From assembly GCF_047495875.1 (NCBI RefSeq), contig NC_092459.1, positions 20,135,795 through 20,199,794 of the forward strand: a stretch of DNA of 64,000 nucleotides, read 5' to 3'. Both the position numbers and the translations under genes were made by a program. Below are positions 1-13,400 of the stretch, piece after piece. The stretch is from Pithys albifrons albifrons (taxonomy: Eukaryota; Chordata; Aves; Passeriformes; Thamnophilidae). The notes below the pieces were generated by a model, which saw only the letters and a list, made by a program, of their open reading frames with translations, ran no database searches and had not been told where the DNA came from. Numbering within the stretch: the stretch's first letter is position 1; every line of letters begins with the position of its first letter.

Positions 1-44
1 CAATCCATTTTAAAAATATTGACTTTAAATTGTCATGTTGACTA

Positions 45-80
45 AGAGAGGAGAGGAGAGGAGAGGAGAGGAGAGGAGAG
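45..80. repeat. (GAGAG)n pentanucleotide microsatellite
   Basis: About seven copies of a 5-bp GAGAG unit in tandem. Simple repeat in an intron; likely to vary in length between individuals. Confidence 0.95.
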
Positions 81-221
81 ACAAAAGTGTTACATATTTT
101 TTTAGGGTATTATAAACAAAGCTTTCTAAATGTCAAAATTTTGCTAATGTGAATAAGTTTTGCTGGACAAAGTAGTCATTGTCTGGCTAAGTTTGATCAT
201 TTTAATAATACAAGTGGTTTT

Positions 222-315
222 GTTTTAGGTTTTTGGGGGGTTTTTTGGTTGGTTGTGGTTTTTTTTCAGTTTTGTTTGTTCGGGGTTTTTTGTTTTGGTT
301 TTTTGTTTGTTTGTT
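222..315. repeat. T/G-rich low-complexity stretch
   Basis: A run dominated by T and short G clusters (TTTTGG, GGGGG, TTTGTTTG units). On the minus strand it is an A/C-rich tract. No gene feature is attached to it. Confidence 0.75.
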
Positions 316-1627
316 CATTTTTTCACTGCAGATATGGTATTATTAATTCAGTGTTTAATCCCGAGTTAGTTTATCTGGCCTCTTCCCTCAAAAAAAGAAC
401 TGTTGACATTTTTGCTGATTAATCATTCAAGTTATGTGCTTTGTATCTTGTCAAATTTTCTGAAAGAATGAAGCTCAGTTCAATATTCTGGAGCACGGCC
501 TTCCCTCTGCACATGGCTCTGAATTCAGAGTATGGCTATGTGATCACAGCTGGTTTTGAATAATCCTCTTTTGTACTCTGTGGAATTGCTGTTTACAGTT
601 TTAGGCACTGCCCTTCAAGAAAGGTATAGATCAACTGGAGATTGTCCAGAGGACAATAATGAGAATCATTGGTCCAAATAGTACGAAGGAAGAGTGAGCA
701 TGAGTCATGGCAAGACAGTTATCTCTATAAAAGAGGTGACTGCATTGGATTCAGAAGTTAATGTGTTGGGAGGGGTGGGGGTAAAAGCACCAGGGGTGGC
801 CTCTGAGAAGAGGCTGCTGGAGAAAGTCGGTTCCAAAGGACCCACTGTAGGACAGAGGTGAGGCCATCAGCCATGATGGTGGCACCTCTGGGAAACTGTC
901 CTCAGGAAAGGGTAAAACTCTGCACAGGGAGAGAAAGAGGTAAAAAAAGAGAACAAGAGAGGGAACACCAAGGTCACTGGAGAAGGAGATGTTCCAGACA
1001 CCAAGAACTTGTGTTCTGCTGAAGTCCACTCTCAAAAATTTTACATATAGTATTATAGTAATTATTAATTTTGAGATTATGTCCTAGTCAGTATTTCAAG
1101 TCACACTGAAGTCAGAATCAGTTAATTATTGCTTTGATGCAGGACAGAGACAGGCAGTGGCAGCCTAATGCAAATGATAGGCCATGTCAAAAGGTAGAGG
1201 AGTCTGCATTACATTAGCTAGTTCTGACAGAAGGCAAAAATGAAGATTGAAGGTTTCTTATCCAGCTTAATTGTCTACCTAATGATATTTTAAGAAAATA
1301 TTCTTGCTTTTATTACTTTAGAAAAATTACAGTTGGTGGTGGTAACTGTGAAAATGGAGAATGGCACTTTATTCATAACAAGAAAACATACAGGAAATGG
1401 AATTGTATTACAATTTTAATTCAGATTTTTTGAAGAAGATGAACAAGAATTTTTTAATTAAATGAATTTATAGGCCTCTTCTACTTTACTACATGCTAAA
1501 TGATGATATGTTCATGAATAACTGCTTCAGGGCATATATATATATACATAAAACCAAAACATCACCATGGAAGATTTTCCTGGGAACAATCAAGGGAAAT
1601 GTATTTGAGAAATACATGCCCACTTAC

Positions 1628-1813
1628 ATTTGCAAACAGGCGGCCTCCCTTTGTTGCTCCATAATCCATCTTCTTGACACACTGCTGTTGCTTGTTGACT
1701 AGATGCTAGCTTGAAGCCCTCATTACATTCATATATCAGTCTACTGCCCAAAGTGAATTCATTACCTATAACTGAACCATTCCCAGGGGAGTCGGGAATA
1801 CCACAAGATATAG
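1628..1813 (-). CDS. CSMD3: CSMD3 exon: Sushi domain starting the tandem-Sushi stalk
   Basis: Last exon of the window in transcript order, 186 nt, phase 1 to phase 1, acceptor TTTTCAG at 1820-1814, consensus GTAAGT donor at 1627. It encodes ISCGIPDSPGNGSVIGNEFT, then LIYECNEGFKLASSQQATAVC and QEDGLWSNKGRPPVCK. The four cysteines, the tryptophan and an NGS sequon are visible. The open frame runs on through the acceptor into the intron (the stop is far upstream), so ORF length alone would overstate this exon. The next CSMD3 exon should encode another Sushi and lies beyond position 1. Confidence 0.96.
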
Positions 1814-2559
1814 CTGAAAAGAAAGGAGAGAAAAAGATTAAAAATTGGAATTTTATCATATATATCTTTAAAATATTGTCCCACAATTGAGTTAAGAAAC
1901 ATGGTTTGGTAAATTTAACATAGCCCATCATAACAACTGAAAATAATTTTCCATAAAATTTACAACATTCTAATAAATACAATAGTATTTAAAATATTGA
2001 TGAAAACTTAGAAGTGCATCTCATACAACAAACACTTTTATAAATAATTATTTAGCTCAATCCAATCAATATAGGGAGAGGGCAATGGTTTATTTGCTAA
2101 GGAAAAAATCAGGAAAGTGCCCAAAGTGGTTTGGTCCAAGAAGAAATAAACTGGACAATTCTAAAACGCTTTCTAATAGTCTGCTTCCATTCTCTCAGAG
2201 TTTCTTTCAAACCTGCACTACTATAAACAAAACTTTGTTTCTACAAGAATTCAATTAGACATTTTTTGTCTGATGAAAAAAACACCTGAATATATGACCA
2301 GGCTGGAAAGAGTTTTACTTAACAGCATTATTCAGATATTTTAACATTTACATATGTAACTAATTCCCTTCAGAATCCTAAATATTATGTGAATCCAAGC
2401 TTATTAATTTTCCATGTAATGAAGGAAATTACTTACTGAATAACTTTCACCTTTTCTTTAGCTCCTGAATTTAACTCCAGATGTTCTTTCTTGCTCACAA
2501 ACTTTAATTTGCTCTCAACTTAGTGAAGTTCAAGTACATCCAGGGTGATTTTTTAGGCT

Positions 2560-2584
2560 TATCATTTATTTATTTATTTATTTA
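2560..2584. repeat. (ATTT)n tetranucleotide repeat
   Basis: Tandem ATTT units, about six copies, within intron sequence. Confidence 0.85.
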
Positions 2585-3469
2585 AACATAGTCAATTTAA
2601 CAGTATCTCATAGAATAGAATTTTAGTTCAGAGCATGGTTCTAAAAATATCTATTTCAGTCACTCTGGGGAAAAGTCTCCAAGTCAAGATTGCCTTCTGC
2701 CATCTGACTTCTCAGGTCCCTTGATTTTGATAATGAAAAAAATGCAACTCTCCAATATATTTTTAAAATTATTTCTTTTAATACTCTGCTTTATTTTAAA
2801 ATTTTTATTTATATCCAGAGATTAACCCTAAGTGCTTGAATAAGTCCCTAAAGCTGCTAAAGATTTCATGTTTGTCCTGTGAATCTTTTGAAGGGAAAGT
2901 CCTAATATTACCTTTACTGAAAGGATGTTACTTTCTGCAAACTGGTAACTCGGTGCAGAGTACGCATCAAATTATTAAAATTAATCTACTTAATGAGTTC
3001 ATATAAACCAATATGTGTATGTGTGTACAGAATCACTAGCTGCTCTGAGTCTGGCATCCAGTTTACTGCTCTTCAGTAAATACACAGAATAAAACACAGC
3101 TTTGAAGCTTTAATGTCTCAATATTTACCAAGAAAAAGTGAAGTTTTATAAATTAAAATGTCTTTTCCTTATATACAGTTAATTGTAAGAAGCTAGTCAA
3201 TATTTTAATATTTTAATAAACTAAATGAATTTTAAAAGAAGAAACACAGCATTTGTCTGAAATTGGTTAAACAGAGGTGAAGAGAAGTATTCAAAACAAA
3301 AATCTAGTTTTTATTACAGATTACCCAATTCGATATAAACAATTTCACAATATATCATCACAGTACCATAAACAAAACTGTCAAATTTGTTTACAGGGCT
3401 CCCAAGTTATGGCATTTTATACATTTAAATTAAATGCAACAAAGTACTTTGCATTTGATCATAATGAGA

Positions 3470-3472
3470 TTT

Positions 3473-3515
<43 letters not shown>

Positions 3516-3516
3516 G
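3470..3516. repeat. Compound (TC)n-(TA)n microsatellite
   Basis: About eleven TC dinucleotides run directly into about nine TA dinucleotides. A compound dinucleotide repeat of this length is normally polymorphic. Confidence 0.95.
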
Positions 3517-6500
3517 AATTATTACTTCATTTTCATGTTCCTTCCATGTAGAGTCTGTCAATTTGCTAATAGAAAGTAGAACAGCAGAAATGTTCCACAG
3601 TAAGCTTATTCCCTTGTAACAGAAGTCCTTAACACTTTTTGCATCCTAACCATCACTGGTTTTGTCTCATCAAAATTGAGTATTTCTCCATCAGTGGGTA
3701 GGGGCTGAGCCTCCTGCCACTTGAAGGAGCAGTAGTGAGACAAGGAAGGTAGAGGCAGATGATGAGGAAAGGGTTCACGAAGCCCACACTTAGCACTCTT
3801 AATAGTGTTAGAGAAAGTGGAGAAGGGGAAGTATAAAAGCAAGTTCTGCAGCTTCTGGGAGCAGGTCTTTGTCTTAGAAGTCATTTCTCACTAGGTGATC
3901 ACAGCAGGAATGATGGATTTTCAGGGCTCTGCTGTACTCAAAACATTCAGTGTAGGTGCAATTGGATCTATTACCCCAAATACTAATTTAATCCTTTACG
4001 TACAGCTAGAATCCACTATGACCTTCTGTTATTTAAGCAGAATTTTTTACTTAGAAAAACTTTGTTTGCATTCTGAATTGACAGAAATCCAAAACTTCAC
4101 TCTGTTTCAGTACATCACATCACAAAAATGCCTTGGCATTCTCCATTTCAAGTCATAGTTATGGTGAAAGGCCCCCAGAGCCTTGCACTAGCTCCCCAAC
4201 TGTCCTAACAAGCCTTACAGTTATCTTCTGTCTTATGGCTCTGTATCTGAATTCTTGATGTAGAATGCAATTGGGTTAAGATCTAATGTGTTCTCAACAT
4301 TTTCAGGTGTCCTTTCTAACATCAAAACAATAATCTCTGTGTTGTGTTCATACATTTAATTGTATAAAAACAAATTGAAAACTATGTGTCTATCCACCCA
4401 CCCCATTTATCTGTCCATCTGTACACACAGGTGTATTTTATTCTATTTCCTCCTAAATACTCCAAACATGAATTAACTTCAAATAGCTTAGCAGAGCAAA
4501 AAGATTCTGCCATTTGAAGATAAAACAACAACCTAAGTCTGCTTAGTTCCTCTTAGAAGCAAATCTGTTAGCATTTGCTCTTCACCTTTAGCAATAACCT
4601 TTCTACAGACTCACAGAAAAGTTCAAGACTGAGTAACTCTTACACACAAGTTATTTTAGGGAATAAAAGATGTACAATGTCGAGTCACACCTAGGTGGGC
4701 CTCTCAGTTATGTCAGGTCTGTCATGATGTCCAGTATACTAAAGCACATCAAAATCTATACTTACCTGTCACACTTGAGCACTTTCATTCTCAGTGTGCA
4801 CCTCAGCCCTCTAACGTCTCTCATTTTTGTTGAATCTTGTTATGATACATTGTCAGGCTATTCTCACTGTTGCTTTAGCTACTAATCATAAAAGTAGTTT
4901 GGGCACTCTGATATTGTTCCTGTTAAAATCTCACCTGTTTATTTATTGTTTGTTTCTCTCCCAGCAACTGGGATCGGAAAAAAATATTCCTGTTGCTATT
5001 AATTTACTGAGTCTGCTAATGGCTTTTAGAACAGCAGCAACCAAACAAAACATACCAGCAAAGACAGTTTCAGTAAATAGTTGAAGTAAATTGACTGAAA
5101 TAGCATATTGTCTTTGGATGGTGGAATGTCACTACTGTTCCATAACTAAGTATTTTAAAGCTCCCAGCTTCCTGTATGATTGCAAAACAACACAAAACAG
5201 TGTGAGAAAATCTCCTGACTTGAGGAACTGCCAACATGCTTCTTAGGTCAATGATTAGGTGAGACTGACAGGTTCCAGTTGGGAGATGTGCATTCGGAGT
5301 GTGAAAAATATAACTCAAACTAAATTGTCTCTATGATCCTGCAGAGAAGAAAAATACACTTCTTCCAATGCAAGTGGAAAAGCACTTTTTACCTAGAAAC
5401 TGAGACACAGCTTTAATTGTTCTTTCATATTCCACATCCAACTTGCATTTATTCTTTATCAAAACAAGTAAATTTAAAGTTTATGGCAATCCTTTAAAAT
5501 ACATATATACCTGTGTCCCTTTAAGACACTTACATATTATTCATCTTTAAAGCAGGCAAATTCATTGAATACAGAAGTGAAGCTGGAGACTGCATTACAG
5601 TCAGACACTGAGTTTATTTCTATGCACTGGAAAATCCCTAAAGTTAATCCACAAGCTTTTGTCCTTCAATGACCTGTTTCTGGCATTGAACATAGTCCTG
5701 CAAAAACATTTATATACCCTAAAATTCAAGGTAGAAATAGAGAAGTCCCTAAAATCAGGATTCAAAACAAAAAACATGCTGAGTGGTTTGTCTATGATAT
5801 GCAATCAGAAACATGGAGTTAGAATTGCCAGTTCTCAGACTTGGATTCACACAGAAATAACAAAGAAAGTGAGAACAACGTGGTGGATGTAAAAAACCTG
5901 TTCTGAGTGGTCATCTAGTCTATTCTCCAATCATAAATCAAAATTATACTTGACCACTGTTCAACTAATTTGTTCTAGAATGACTTGCAGTGATGAAAAT
6001 TTTACATTTTTCACAGGCAATCTATTTCAGTATCTCACTAGCCACTCTGAGAAAACCAAACAACAAACAAACAGACAAAAGTACCTTAAGATCCTATTAG
6101 TTTAGCTGTAATTCCACTATCTAGAAAGAACATAGATAAATTATTTATTCCTCTTTGGAGCTACTTTAAGCATATTAAAAGACTGTTACTAAGTTTCCCC
6201 TTAAATTTCTGGGCTGTTTTTAGTCTAGAGCAATGTATTTCTCTTACTGTTTTATATTTTGAATTACAATTATTACTTTATGAAAGGGAACTGGGATTTG
6301 GAATTTTAAGTTGTGCTACTTACTTCACATTTTTGTTTTAAGACTAGATTCTAAGAAGGACTTTTTTTGCATAATAACATTCACAAAAAAGGTAAAAGGC
6401 CCAAGTTTAATTCCATGCTCAAAACCACACAAGATCTAATTTTATGAAGAATTAGTTTGGAGGTCCCAGAGCCATGGCTCTTGTGTAAACTGCAAATGAA

Positions 6501-9500
6501 TATTTTTAAGCCCATTCCCCCAGAGCAGACGTGGAACACAGTCATGGTCCAGGAATAACCTTTGTTCAGCACAGTAAAAAATACAAGGATCTCTAGCTCC
6601 ACAATGTACATCTGTGCATTTCAGCAAGCACAGAGGTATCCATAATGATAGTACTTGGAATCAGCATTTTAAGCAGGAAATGTTGGCATAAGCTTAATTT
6701 TTATCATGACTTTGTCATAGGTATTGAGCCTTTCCAAGTACCTACAATCCAGATGAGAAATTTCTTAAAATAGGTACCTCCAGTTTTCTGTCATAAACCT
6801 ACTAGGGAGTAACTCAAAAGGTGAAGAGCAGAAAAGGGTTTTTCAAGGCTCTTTAAAATGATTTATAGCTCTTTTAAGAATGAATGGGAGAATTCAGGAA
6901 GAAGGAATTCAAAAGCTGAGTCCAGTATATGAAGAACATGTGGGATAAAGAGGAGTGTTTGCTCATGTCTACCAGACAAACATTACCTCTGTTACACTCT
7001 CACTGCTACCACGTCTCGACTCCCAGACAGCTGCAACTCAGCACTGCTGATCCATATTGACCCTGACAACTTGCTTTCAGTTTTTTATTCTAAATTGCTC
7101 TTCTTGTCAAGCTTTTTTCTTATCATCTCTTCATCCCTGAGCCTCAGTCTACTTTCCCTCAACGTAGTTATTTGCATATGAACTAGTCAGTGGCTAAGGT
7201 GAGATATGTGGTTGCCAGTATCATTGCCAGGCGCTATATTATTTCCTCTTAGCAGCTACTTACTGTTATACAATAGAGTAGAATCTATAATAGAATTGTT
7301 ATTTTCTGTCTTTATAAACATTTTCAATGTAGCATGACTCATATTTCTCTTTTTCCTTCATAAATGAAATAAAAGCAGTAGGTTCTAATTTCCCAGATAC
7401 GAGTCCAGCTCTTTACACAGTGTTCAGGACATTATTACATGCATCTGCATTTGAGAAGACTGGAATTGAAAAATTTCTTCTTACCCTTACAGATTAACTC
7501 ATTTTAGATGTGTTTATATTAAACTTAGATGCTGCTATAATAAATATACAAAAAATAATTCCCTTATTTGTTAATATGATCAAACTTGATTTCAAAAATT
7601 AATTCTGACACAGTCAAGTTATTAATTACAAACGTAACCTTGCAGTATGGATTTTACAGAAATTTCAGACTTAATCAAAGGCATTTTTATGTAGGAAGAT
7701 CCTATAATAAAATCCGTGAGCTGGACCAAATGTGTAATTTTATTTAATTCTCAAAGAGAAAGCATATGTTTTCATAACAAGTATTAAATAATTTAGAAAT
7801 ATACTCTCCATTTCAGAGTTTATTGAAATATATATGCCTTACGCAGCCATACAAATTGGAATAATTTGTCAGAGTTGTAAAGAGACATATTAAAATGAGT
7901 AATCTTACATTTATATGAAATTTATAGTAAAGATTAAACACTCTATCTTACAAATAATTTTCTCCTTCTGTTTACAGAAATCTACATACCCACAGCACCA
8001 TATATTGCTGAAATTATGAATATAGGTTAAAAATTAAAGAAAAAAACATTTATGAACATGCTACATTGATAAAATTTCACAGCTCTCTCTTGCACACAGA
8101 GATAAAAGAAGGACAAACACAGTGTCTGAAGTATTTTATGAATTTCTTGAGTCTGCTTAACCTTTATTCAGAACCTATTACTTTCTGGGATTCTGGTTAT
8201 CCCTGGCCAAATCCTATTTGGTTGAACAATAGTGGTAGTAGCAGTAACAGATTAATATTTTGAATATTGATAGATAAGTAGTAGAAACATAAGGGATATA
8301 GTTGCATAGAATTTCTGATAGCTGAAAAATTGTGATTTCTTAATTCTGGAGAAAAGTACAATATAGGGCCTCCTAAAGTTTATGGTCCCAACTCCCCCAG
8401 TCTATCAAGGACACACAGAATACTATCTCTACCCTCACATGCTCCAAGTACCTGCATTCCAGGGTAAGATGTCAAAATTTCAGTACCTTTTTAAAAAAGA
8501 CACCTATTGCCTTGTCAACAAAATAGCTCCCAAAGTTTCAGTGACAGTATTGACCAGATCAACTACAATAGGGTTTAGGCAGATGGAGCTTGACTTGTTT
8601 CTGTTTCCCATTATCCAGAGCTACCTGAGATTCTGAGGCCTCCAGGACATCCTGCAAGCCTAGTGCATATAACACAGGAGCTTGTGCCTTTCTGGACTGG
8701 TAGATGAAGGACAGGTAAAACACCTCAGGACACCTCAAATGACACTACACTTTTATGTTCAAGCAAATAAATTAAAACTTTATCTCACAAACAGATGTTT
8801 AAATTTCACCTTAATCTTGAACATAATTTCATGATCCACTTTCCTGATCCCAAGCTGTAGGCCTGCTCATCAATCCAGATTCTTTAGTAAGAGTGTCTGA
8901 ACTTTCAGTTCCGATGCCAGCACTAGAAACAGCATCTAGAATGTATTTCAACTAAGTCCAACGACTGCATTTGTCCCTAAACATACCTCATGTCCAGATC
9001 ACACACAGATTCTTTCATGATTTAGTGACCCTCAGGAAGGTCAAACAGAATCATATGACATACCATACCATTTATGGCATATATATGGCATTGTGCCATA
9101 TCACATGGTGGCATATGAGATTAGAAGAAATCCTGGATTCTGGAAACACAGATACGCAGGTCTCCTTTCTGGCACACTGACAAGTCTGAGCTTTTCCCTG
9201 TACTCGTAGGGGTGTAACCACAAGGCCTATCTCGGCATGAAAATGTTCACCCAGAAGAAATATTTAGCTACTAAATCACTCTGCATGAAAGATGGAAACT
9301 ATTCCTTCAAGATCTTCAACTGTAGCCAAACTTCTGCACCTTTTTACTTTTCTTGCAAGTAGCACACCCTCAAAAGAGCAAGCATCATGCCAAATCTGTT
9401 AGCCTTTTTTATTTTAATGAACAAAGTAGAACTTCCATCTTATGCTTTTTTTAGAAATAGCTGAATCATCATTGATGAAGCCTCAAGCAAAGTACTTTCC

Positions 9501-9720
9501 TTAAAAAAGACATTTAAAGCTGCTGTTAACATCTTACAAAGTTCAGAACAATTAAATGCAGGTTTTAATTAACCATATCCTTAAATATTATGCTACTACC
9601 ATTTCATCCTATAAATAAAGCAGATTAGGAGCAGACACAAATGAAAACATGTTAGAAAAGGCCTTATATGATATGAATAGAATTTAGTCTTCTTCCTCTC
9701 CCCCATGTTTCTGATCTATC

Positions 9721-9852
9721 ACACAATCATAGAATGGCTTGGGTTGGAAGGGTCATTAAAGTCACTTGCTATGGGCAGGGACACCTTCCACTAGATCAGG
9801 TTTCTCCAGAGGCCCATCCAACCTGGCCTTGAATACTTTCAGAGATGGGGCA
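9721..9852 (-). mobile_element. CR1 LINE 3' fragment
   Basis: Begins with the inverted CR1 end signature (ATCATAGAATGG, then GGGTTGGAAGG) and continues with GGGCAGGGACACCTTCCACT and CATCCAACCTGGCCTTGAA, a standard avian CR1 3' region in reverse orientation. It is 5'-truncated at about 130 bp, as most CR1 copies are. It diagnoses a bird or other sauropsid genome. Confidence 0.9.
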
Positions 9853-10298
9853 TAAACATTTGACAAATGGCAACTACTTTTAACATTTCTGGAACAAGCC
9901 AAAGTAGACTCTAGTTCACTCAGGGATACAAGAAAAAAAAAGTTTACAAATTATGTCTTTAAAGCACTGATAATAGAGATTTGATTTTCTATAAAATGCT
10001 TTCTAATACAACAATATTATGAGCTGTGGATTGTTGTTTATAGATGTTATTTTTATGCATTTTAATAAAGAAAAATGTACTGAAAATATATTTTTCTTTT
10101 GGTCTGTATTTGACTGCATGAATAGTTTTTAATATGTCAACACGTTAAATACACATGTCAATATGTATTTGGATCAACTCATGATATAACAGTGTGTCAT
10201 GACATACAGCAGAATTGACAATGCTGTATTCTTGTTTTAGGAAATATTCTTTGCAATGGAATTATAGAATCATACTCAAGAAGGGAGCATTATCTTAC

Positions 10299-10487
10299 CT
10301 TGGCAGATTGGCACAGGAGAATCCCACTGATACATGCCATTTTGGTGACGTCTACATGTTGCATTATTGTGACCAATCATTCTATACCCAGGTTTGCAAT
10401 AATAGCGAACTTTGCTTCCAGCAGGACCACCTGTTTTATTTACAATTCCACCATTCTTCAAAGTAGGGTTTAAGCTGCAATAAGGAG
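10299..10487 (-). CDS. CSMD3: CSMD3 exon: complete Sushi domain directly after the last CUB
   Basis: Single-exon Sushi of 189 nt, phase 1 to phase 1, acceptor GTTTAG at 10493-10488, donor GTAAGA at 10298. It begins PYCSLNPTLKNGGIVNKTGG, has the core VRYYCKPGYRMIGHNNATC and ends MYQWDSPVPICQ. All four cysteines and the tryptophan are present, with N-glycosylation sequons NKT and NAT. It is followed not by another CUB but by a second Sushi exon at 1813, which marks the start of the tandem-Sushi stalk. The final g plus ct gives Ala in CQ-A-ISCG. Confidence 0.96.
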
Positions 10488-13400
10488 CTAAACACCAAAA
10501 AAGACATCATTGAAAACACATAAAAGGCACTTAATGTACAAAAATTGCATTATTTATGACATTTGTCTTTCTTTTAGCTGTAGTTATTTTCAACAATACA
10601 TCTATATGAAATTTCAGAGAGCTAATCATTAGAATGACATGGAATATGGGATATTCAGGCTGCCAAATTACACAGTATGATGTCAAAATACTGAAAATTT
10701 CCTTGAGAGCCAAAGGGGAAGGCTATCTGTCATCATTGTTGCTTATGTTTTAACAATTAACAATGCCCTGAGCCCAAAGGCATAGTTTAAGTTCTCCAGT
10801 GAACTAAGTGGTGTTCAGCTAAAAAATCAAGCAAAAAAACTTTTGAACTAAGAAGAAATTGATACGAGAAAATGAGAGGAACACAAAACACCAATACCAC
10901 TCAGAATTTACTTCAACATAACTTTGGCAATACCTAATTCCTAAAGGTTATCATTGTAAATCTCCTACAGAAAACTATATCCTCCTTTCCGAGTTACCTT
11001 GATGACTCCTGAATATCTGCTGCTTTCAACCATCTTTTCCACCTACTGTTACTAATGCTTACTTTTCCTGACAGCCCAAGGTGAGTGAATGGTAGCAGCT
11101 GCATAGAGCCAGAAGAAATAGGGAAGAGGAGATCTGGGAATCGAGATGTCTTGATAATGCTTTATGATCATCTGATATTGTGAAAGTTAAACACAGAGGT
11201 TCAAGTGTGAATATAAAACTATGAAATGTGTTGACAGGGAAGGAAGGCTGTACGTTGAGAGAAAAAGAGTGGAGATAAGAGAGAAAGAATATTTAACACA
11301 AAGGTACTTGGTTTAAAAGCCAAGGGAAACAACAGCCACGATAGAGTGTGCAATGAGACGAGAACAGGAAGAGAGGGATTGGAGGCAGCGTCAGTGATGA
11401 AAAAAAGAGGAAGAGAAGGACTTGGTTAGCTCTTAGAAGTGGCACCAAAAGGCTTGATGTATCAGACACTGTGTTCAGAATAAAATGTGATGCAAGTAAA
11501 ATATATATATGATTCCGGGAAAGAAACTATAAAAACGTTATAAAATTATTATTGACTAGTGGGACACAGAGAAAGAGAACATCAGAGACAGAAGCAAGGA
11601 AGGAGGAGGGTAACAAATTAGGAAGACACTGTGATGAGGAAGCAAGGGAAATTAACACAGAAAGCTAGAAGGGAAAGAAAGAGTGATGAAAACTGGATAA
11701 AGAACAGTCTTATCCTGTCTACCAGAGAACAACCAAAAGTACACTGTGATGTGTTGGGAGGGGTGGGAAAAGGGTGGAGATCAGACAGAAAGGTTGGAGA
11801 GCACAGCGAGACTGGTTTGGCAGAGGTATTATGACCAGAATGACTTTACGGTTTTGAATAAACAAGGTGTGCGGAATGGGATTATATAAAGCAAGGTGAA
11901 TTCCTTGAAGTACAATGAATAGTTCAACATGGAACAGTACAGAAAAGATCTCACAGATCAGAGAGGGGCTGTGCTCATGGAGTACCAAACTTGACAATTT
12001 CATGGCAGTTAATAGTATCTCTGAAACCCATAATAACATGAATTTTGTTACATGAATCATATATATTTGTATAATCTCTGTTTAAAACAGTTATCTAACA
12101 TAGATTAGATTCACCTCTCACTCTTAGAAAAATGTTTAATAATGACATTTTAAAGTAGTGGCAGTAGATTGGTAGTATGTCAGAAACCAGAAACAAGGTT
12201 ATAGGCAAGCAGTGCCTGTAGTCCTCATCCATGTAAAAGCCCTACTAAAACTTACAGGTTTTTGTGCTGCAAAAGCAGTTGAATACATATTGAAAAGGCA
12301 GATACTCAAAACAATATATTATGTCTAAGCCACAGCTATCATGAAAAGAAGAAACACATTCAAAGCAAATTATCTGAAATTTTGAAGATGGATTTTTATT
12401 TTACACCTCTGAAAAAAACACTTGTTGATACAGTGAAGAAATATTGATAAGACTCCATACAATTCCCTTCTCAATCCATAGTTCAGAAATTTTTAGTCTA
12501 TTATTTAAACTGAACTCCCTTTGGAGACCAGAATGAAGCACACACAATATCTTTCAGGAACAGACATATTAACAGAAGAACCATATGCAAGACAATAAAT
12601 GTCCGAAGACCTGAAATGTAAGCAAATGCTTGAATAATGTGAGGTGAAAAACTGAAGCCAGTGTCGGCTTAGTTAAAATTCTGAGCTTAAGCAAAAATCC
12701 ATACAGTGAGCTCATAAAATATTGCAGCCTTGTGCCAAGGACCACTGGGATAAAATGCTGTTTTTCTCTCAGCCAGTTTCTGAGAGGGGTATCTGCCCTG
12801 GAACGTCATGAGGCTTAGCTGAAATAGGTGTAATGACACAGGAGTGCTCTCTTCTAGGAATGACAGTGTTTTACCACAAAATGTGATAAACTTCTATGAC
12901 CATTCCAGTGACTGAAGTAGCTTTACAATGATAGATTTAATTTACTTTTCCAAACGATATAGCACTCGCATTCCTTCAAGGCCTCTTAGGTTTCAGTGTA
13001 TTTTGCAAGACAGCATACATTTTCAGCTCACTTATAATTGAAACATCTATTTGCAACTTACAAATGAATATCAACAGGATAATAACTGCCTATCTAAATC
13101 AATCACTAGTCAGTGGATGTGTGGACAGCAACACAGATGAACACTCATTTTGCATTTGCAGGACAACACTCTTCTTTTAAAAAAGCATATTCTCTTAATA
13201 GCTGGAACATTTAAACATTTATGCTGAGGGTTTTTTTTGTTGTTTGAGATCCTCTGTCTAAGAGAAGTTAAATTAAATAACTTCCAATTAAAAATTAAAA
13301 TTCTTTTAAACTGGATGTCCAAAACCCCCAGATGATTTTGTGAGTCTTAGTCTCTACACTGAATAATATGACATTTTCTCTAAGAGTTTATTTTAGCAAA

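Larger units (their letters stand above)
1..1627 (-). other. CSMD3: Intron downstream of the 1628-1813 exon (partial)
   Basis: Start of the intron that follows the last exon in the window; its acceptor is off the left edge. It holds the pentanucleotide repeat at 45-80, a T/G-rich low-complexity stretch near 222-315, and otherwise unremarkable AT-rich sequence. A 94-codon minus-strand ORF at 751-1035 has no domain, no splice-phase support and low-complexity runs; I treat it as chance. Confidence 0.85.
1814..10298 (-). other. CSMD3: 8.5-kb intron between the two tandem Sushi exons
   Basis: Mostly unique-looking AT-rich intron. It contains a TTTA repeat at 2560-2584, a TC/TA microsatellite at 3470-3516, and a CR1 tail at 9721-9852. 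ORFs up to 100 codons on either strand (for example 3277-3579, which runs through the microsatellite, and 3606-3884) show no family resemblance and no paired splice sites. A TATAAAA-like motif near 3832 on the plus strand is not supported by anything else. Confidence 0.85.

Noticed and set aside
1590..1982. Full 130-codon ORF as one exon
   Set aside because: Only 1628-1813 is bounded by a good acceptor and GTAAGT donor and matches a Sushi; the rest is read-through into intron.
3830..3845. TATA-like motif (AAGTATAAAAGC) as an intronic promoter
   Set aside because: AT-rich DNA gives such motifs by chance and there is no downstream exon or CpG-rich context.
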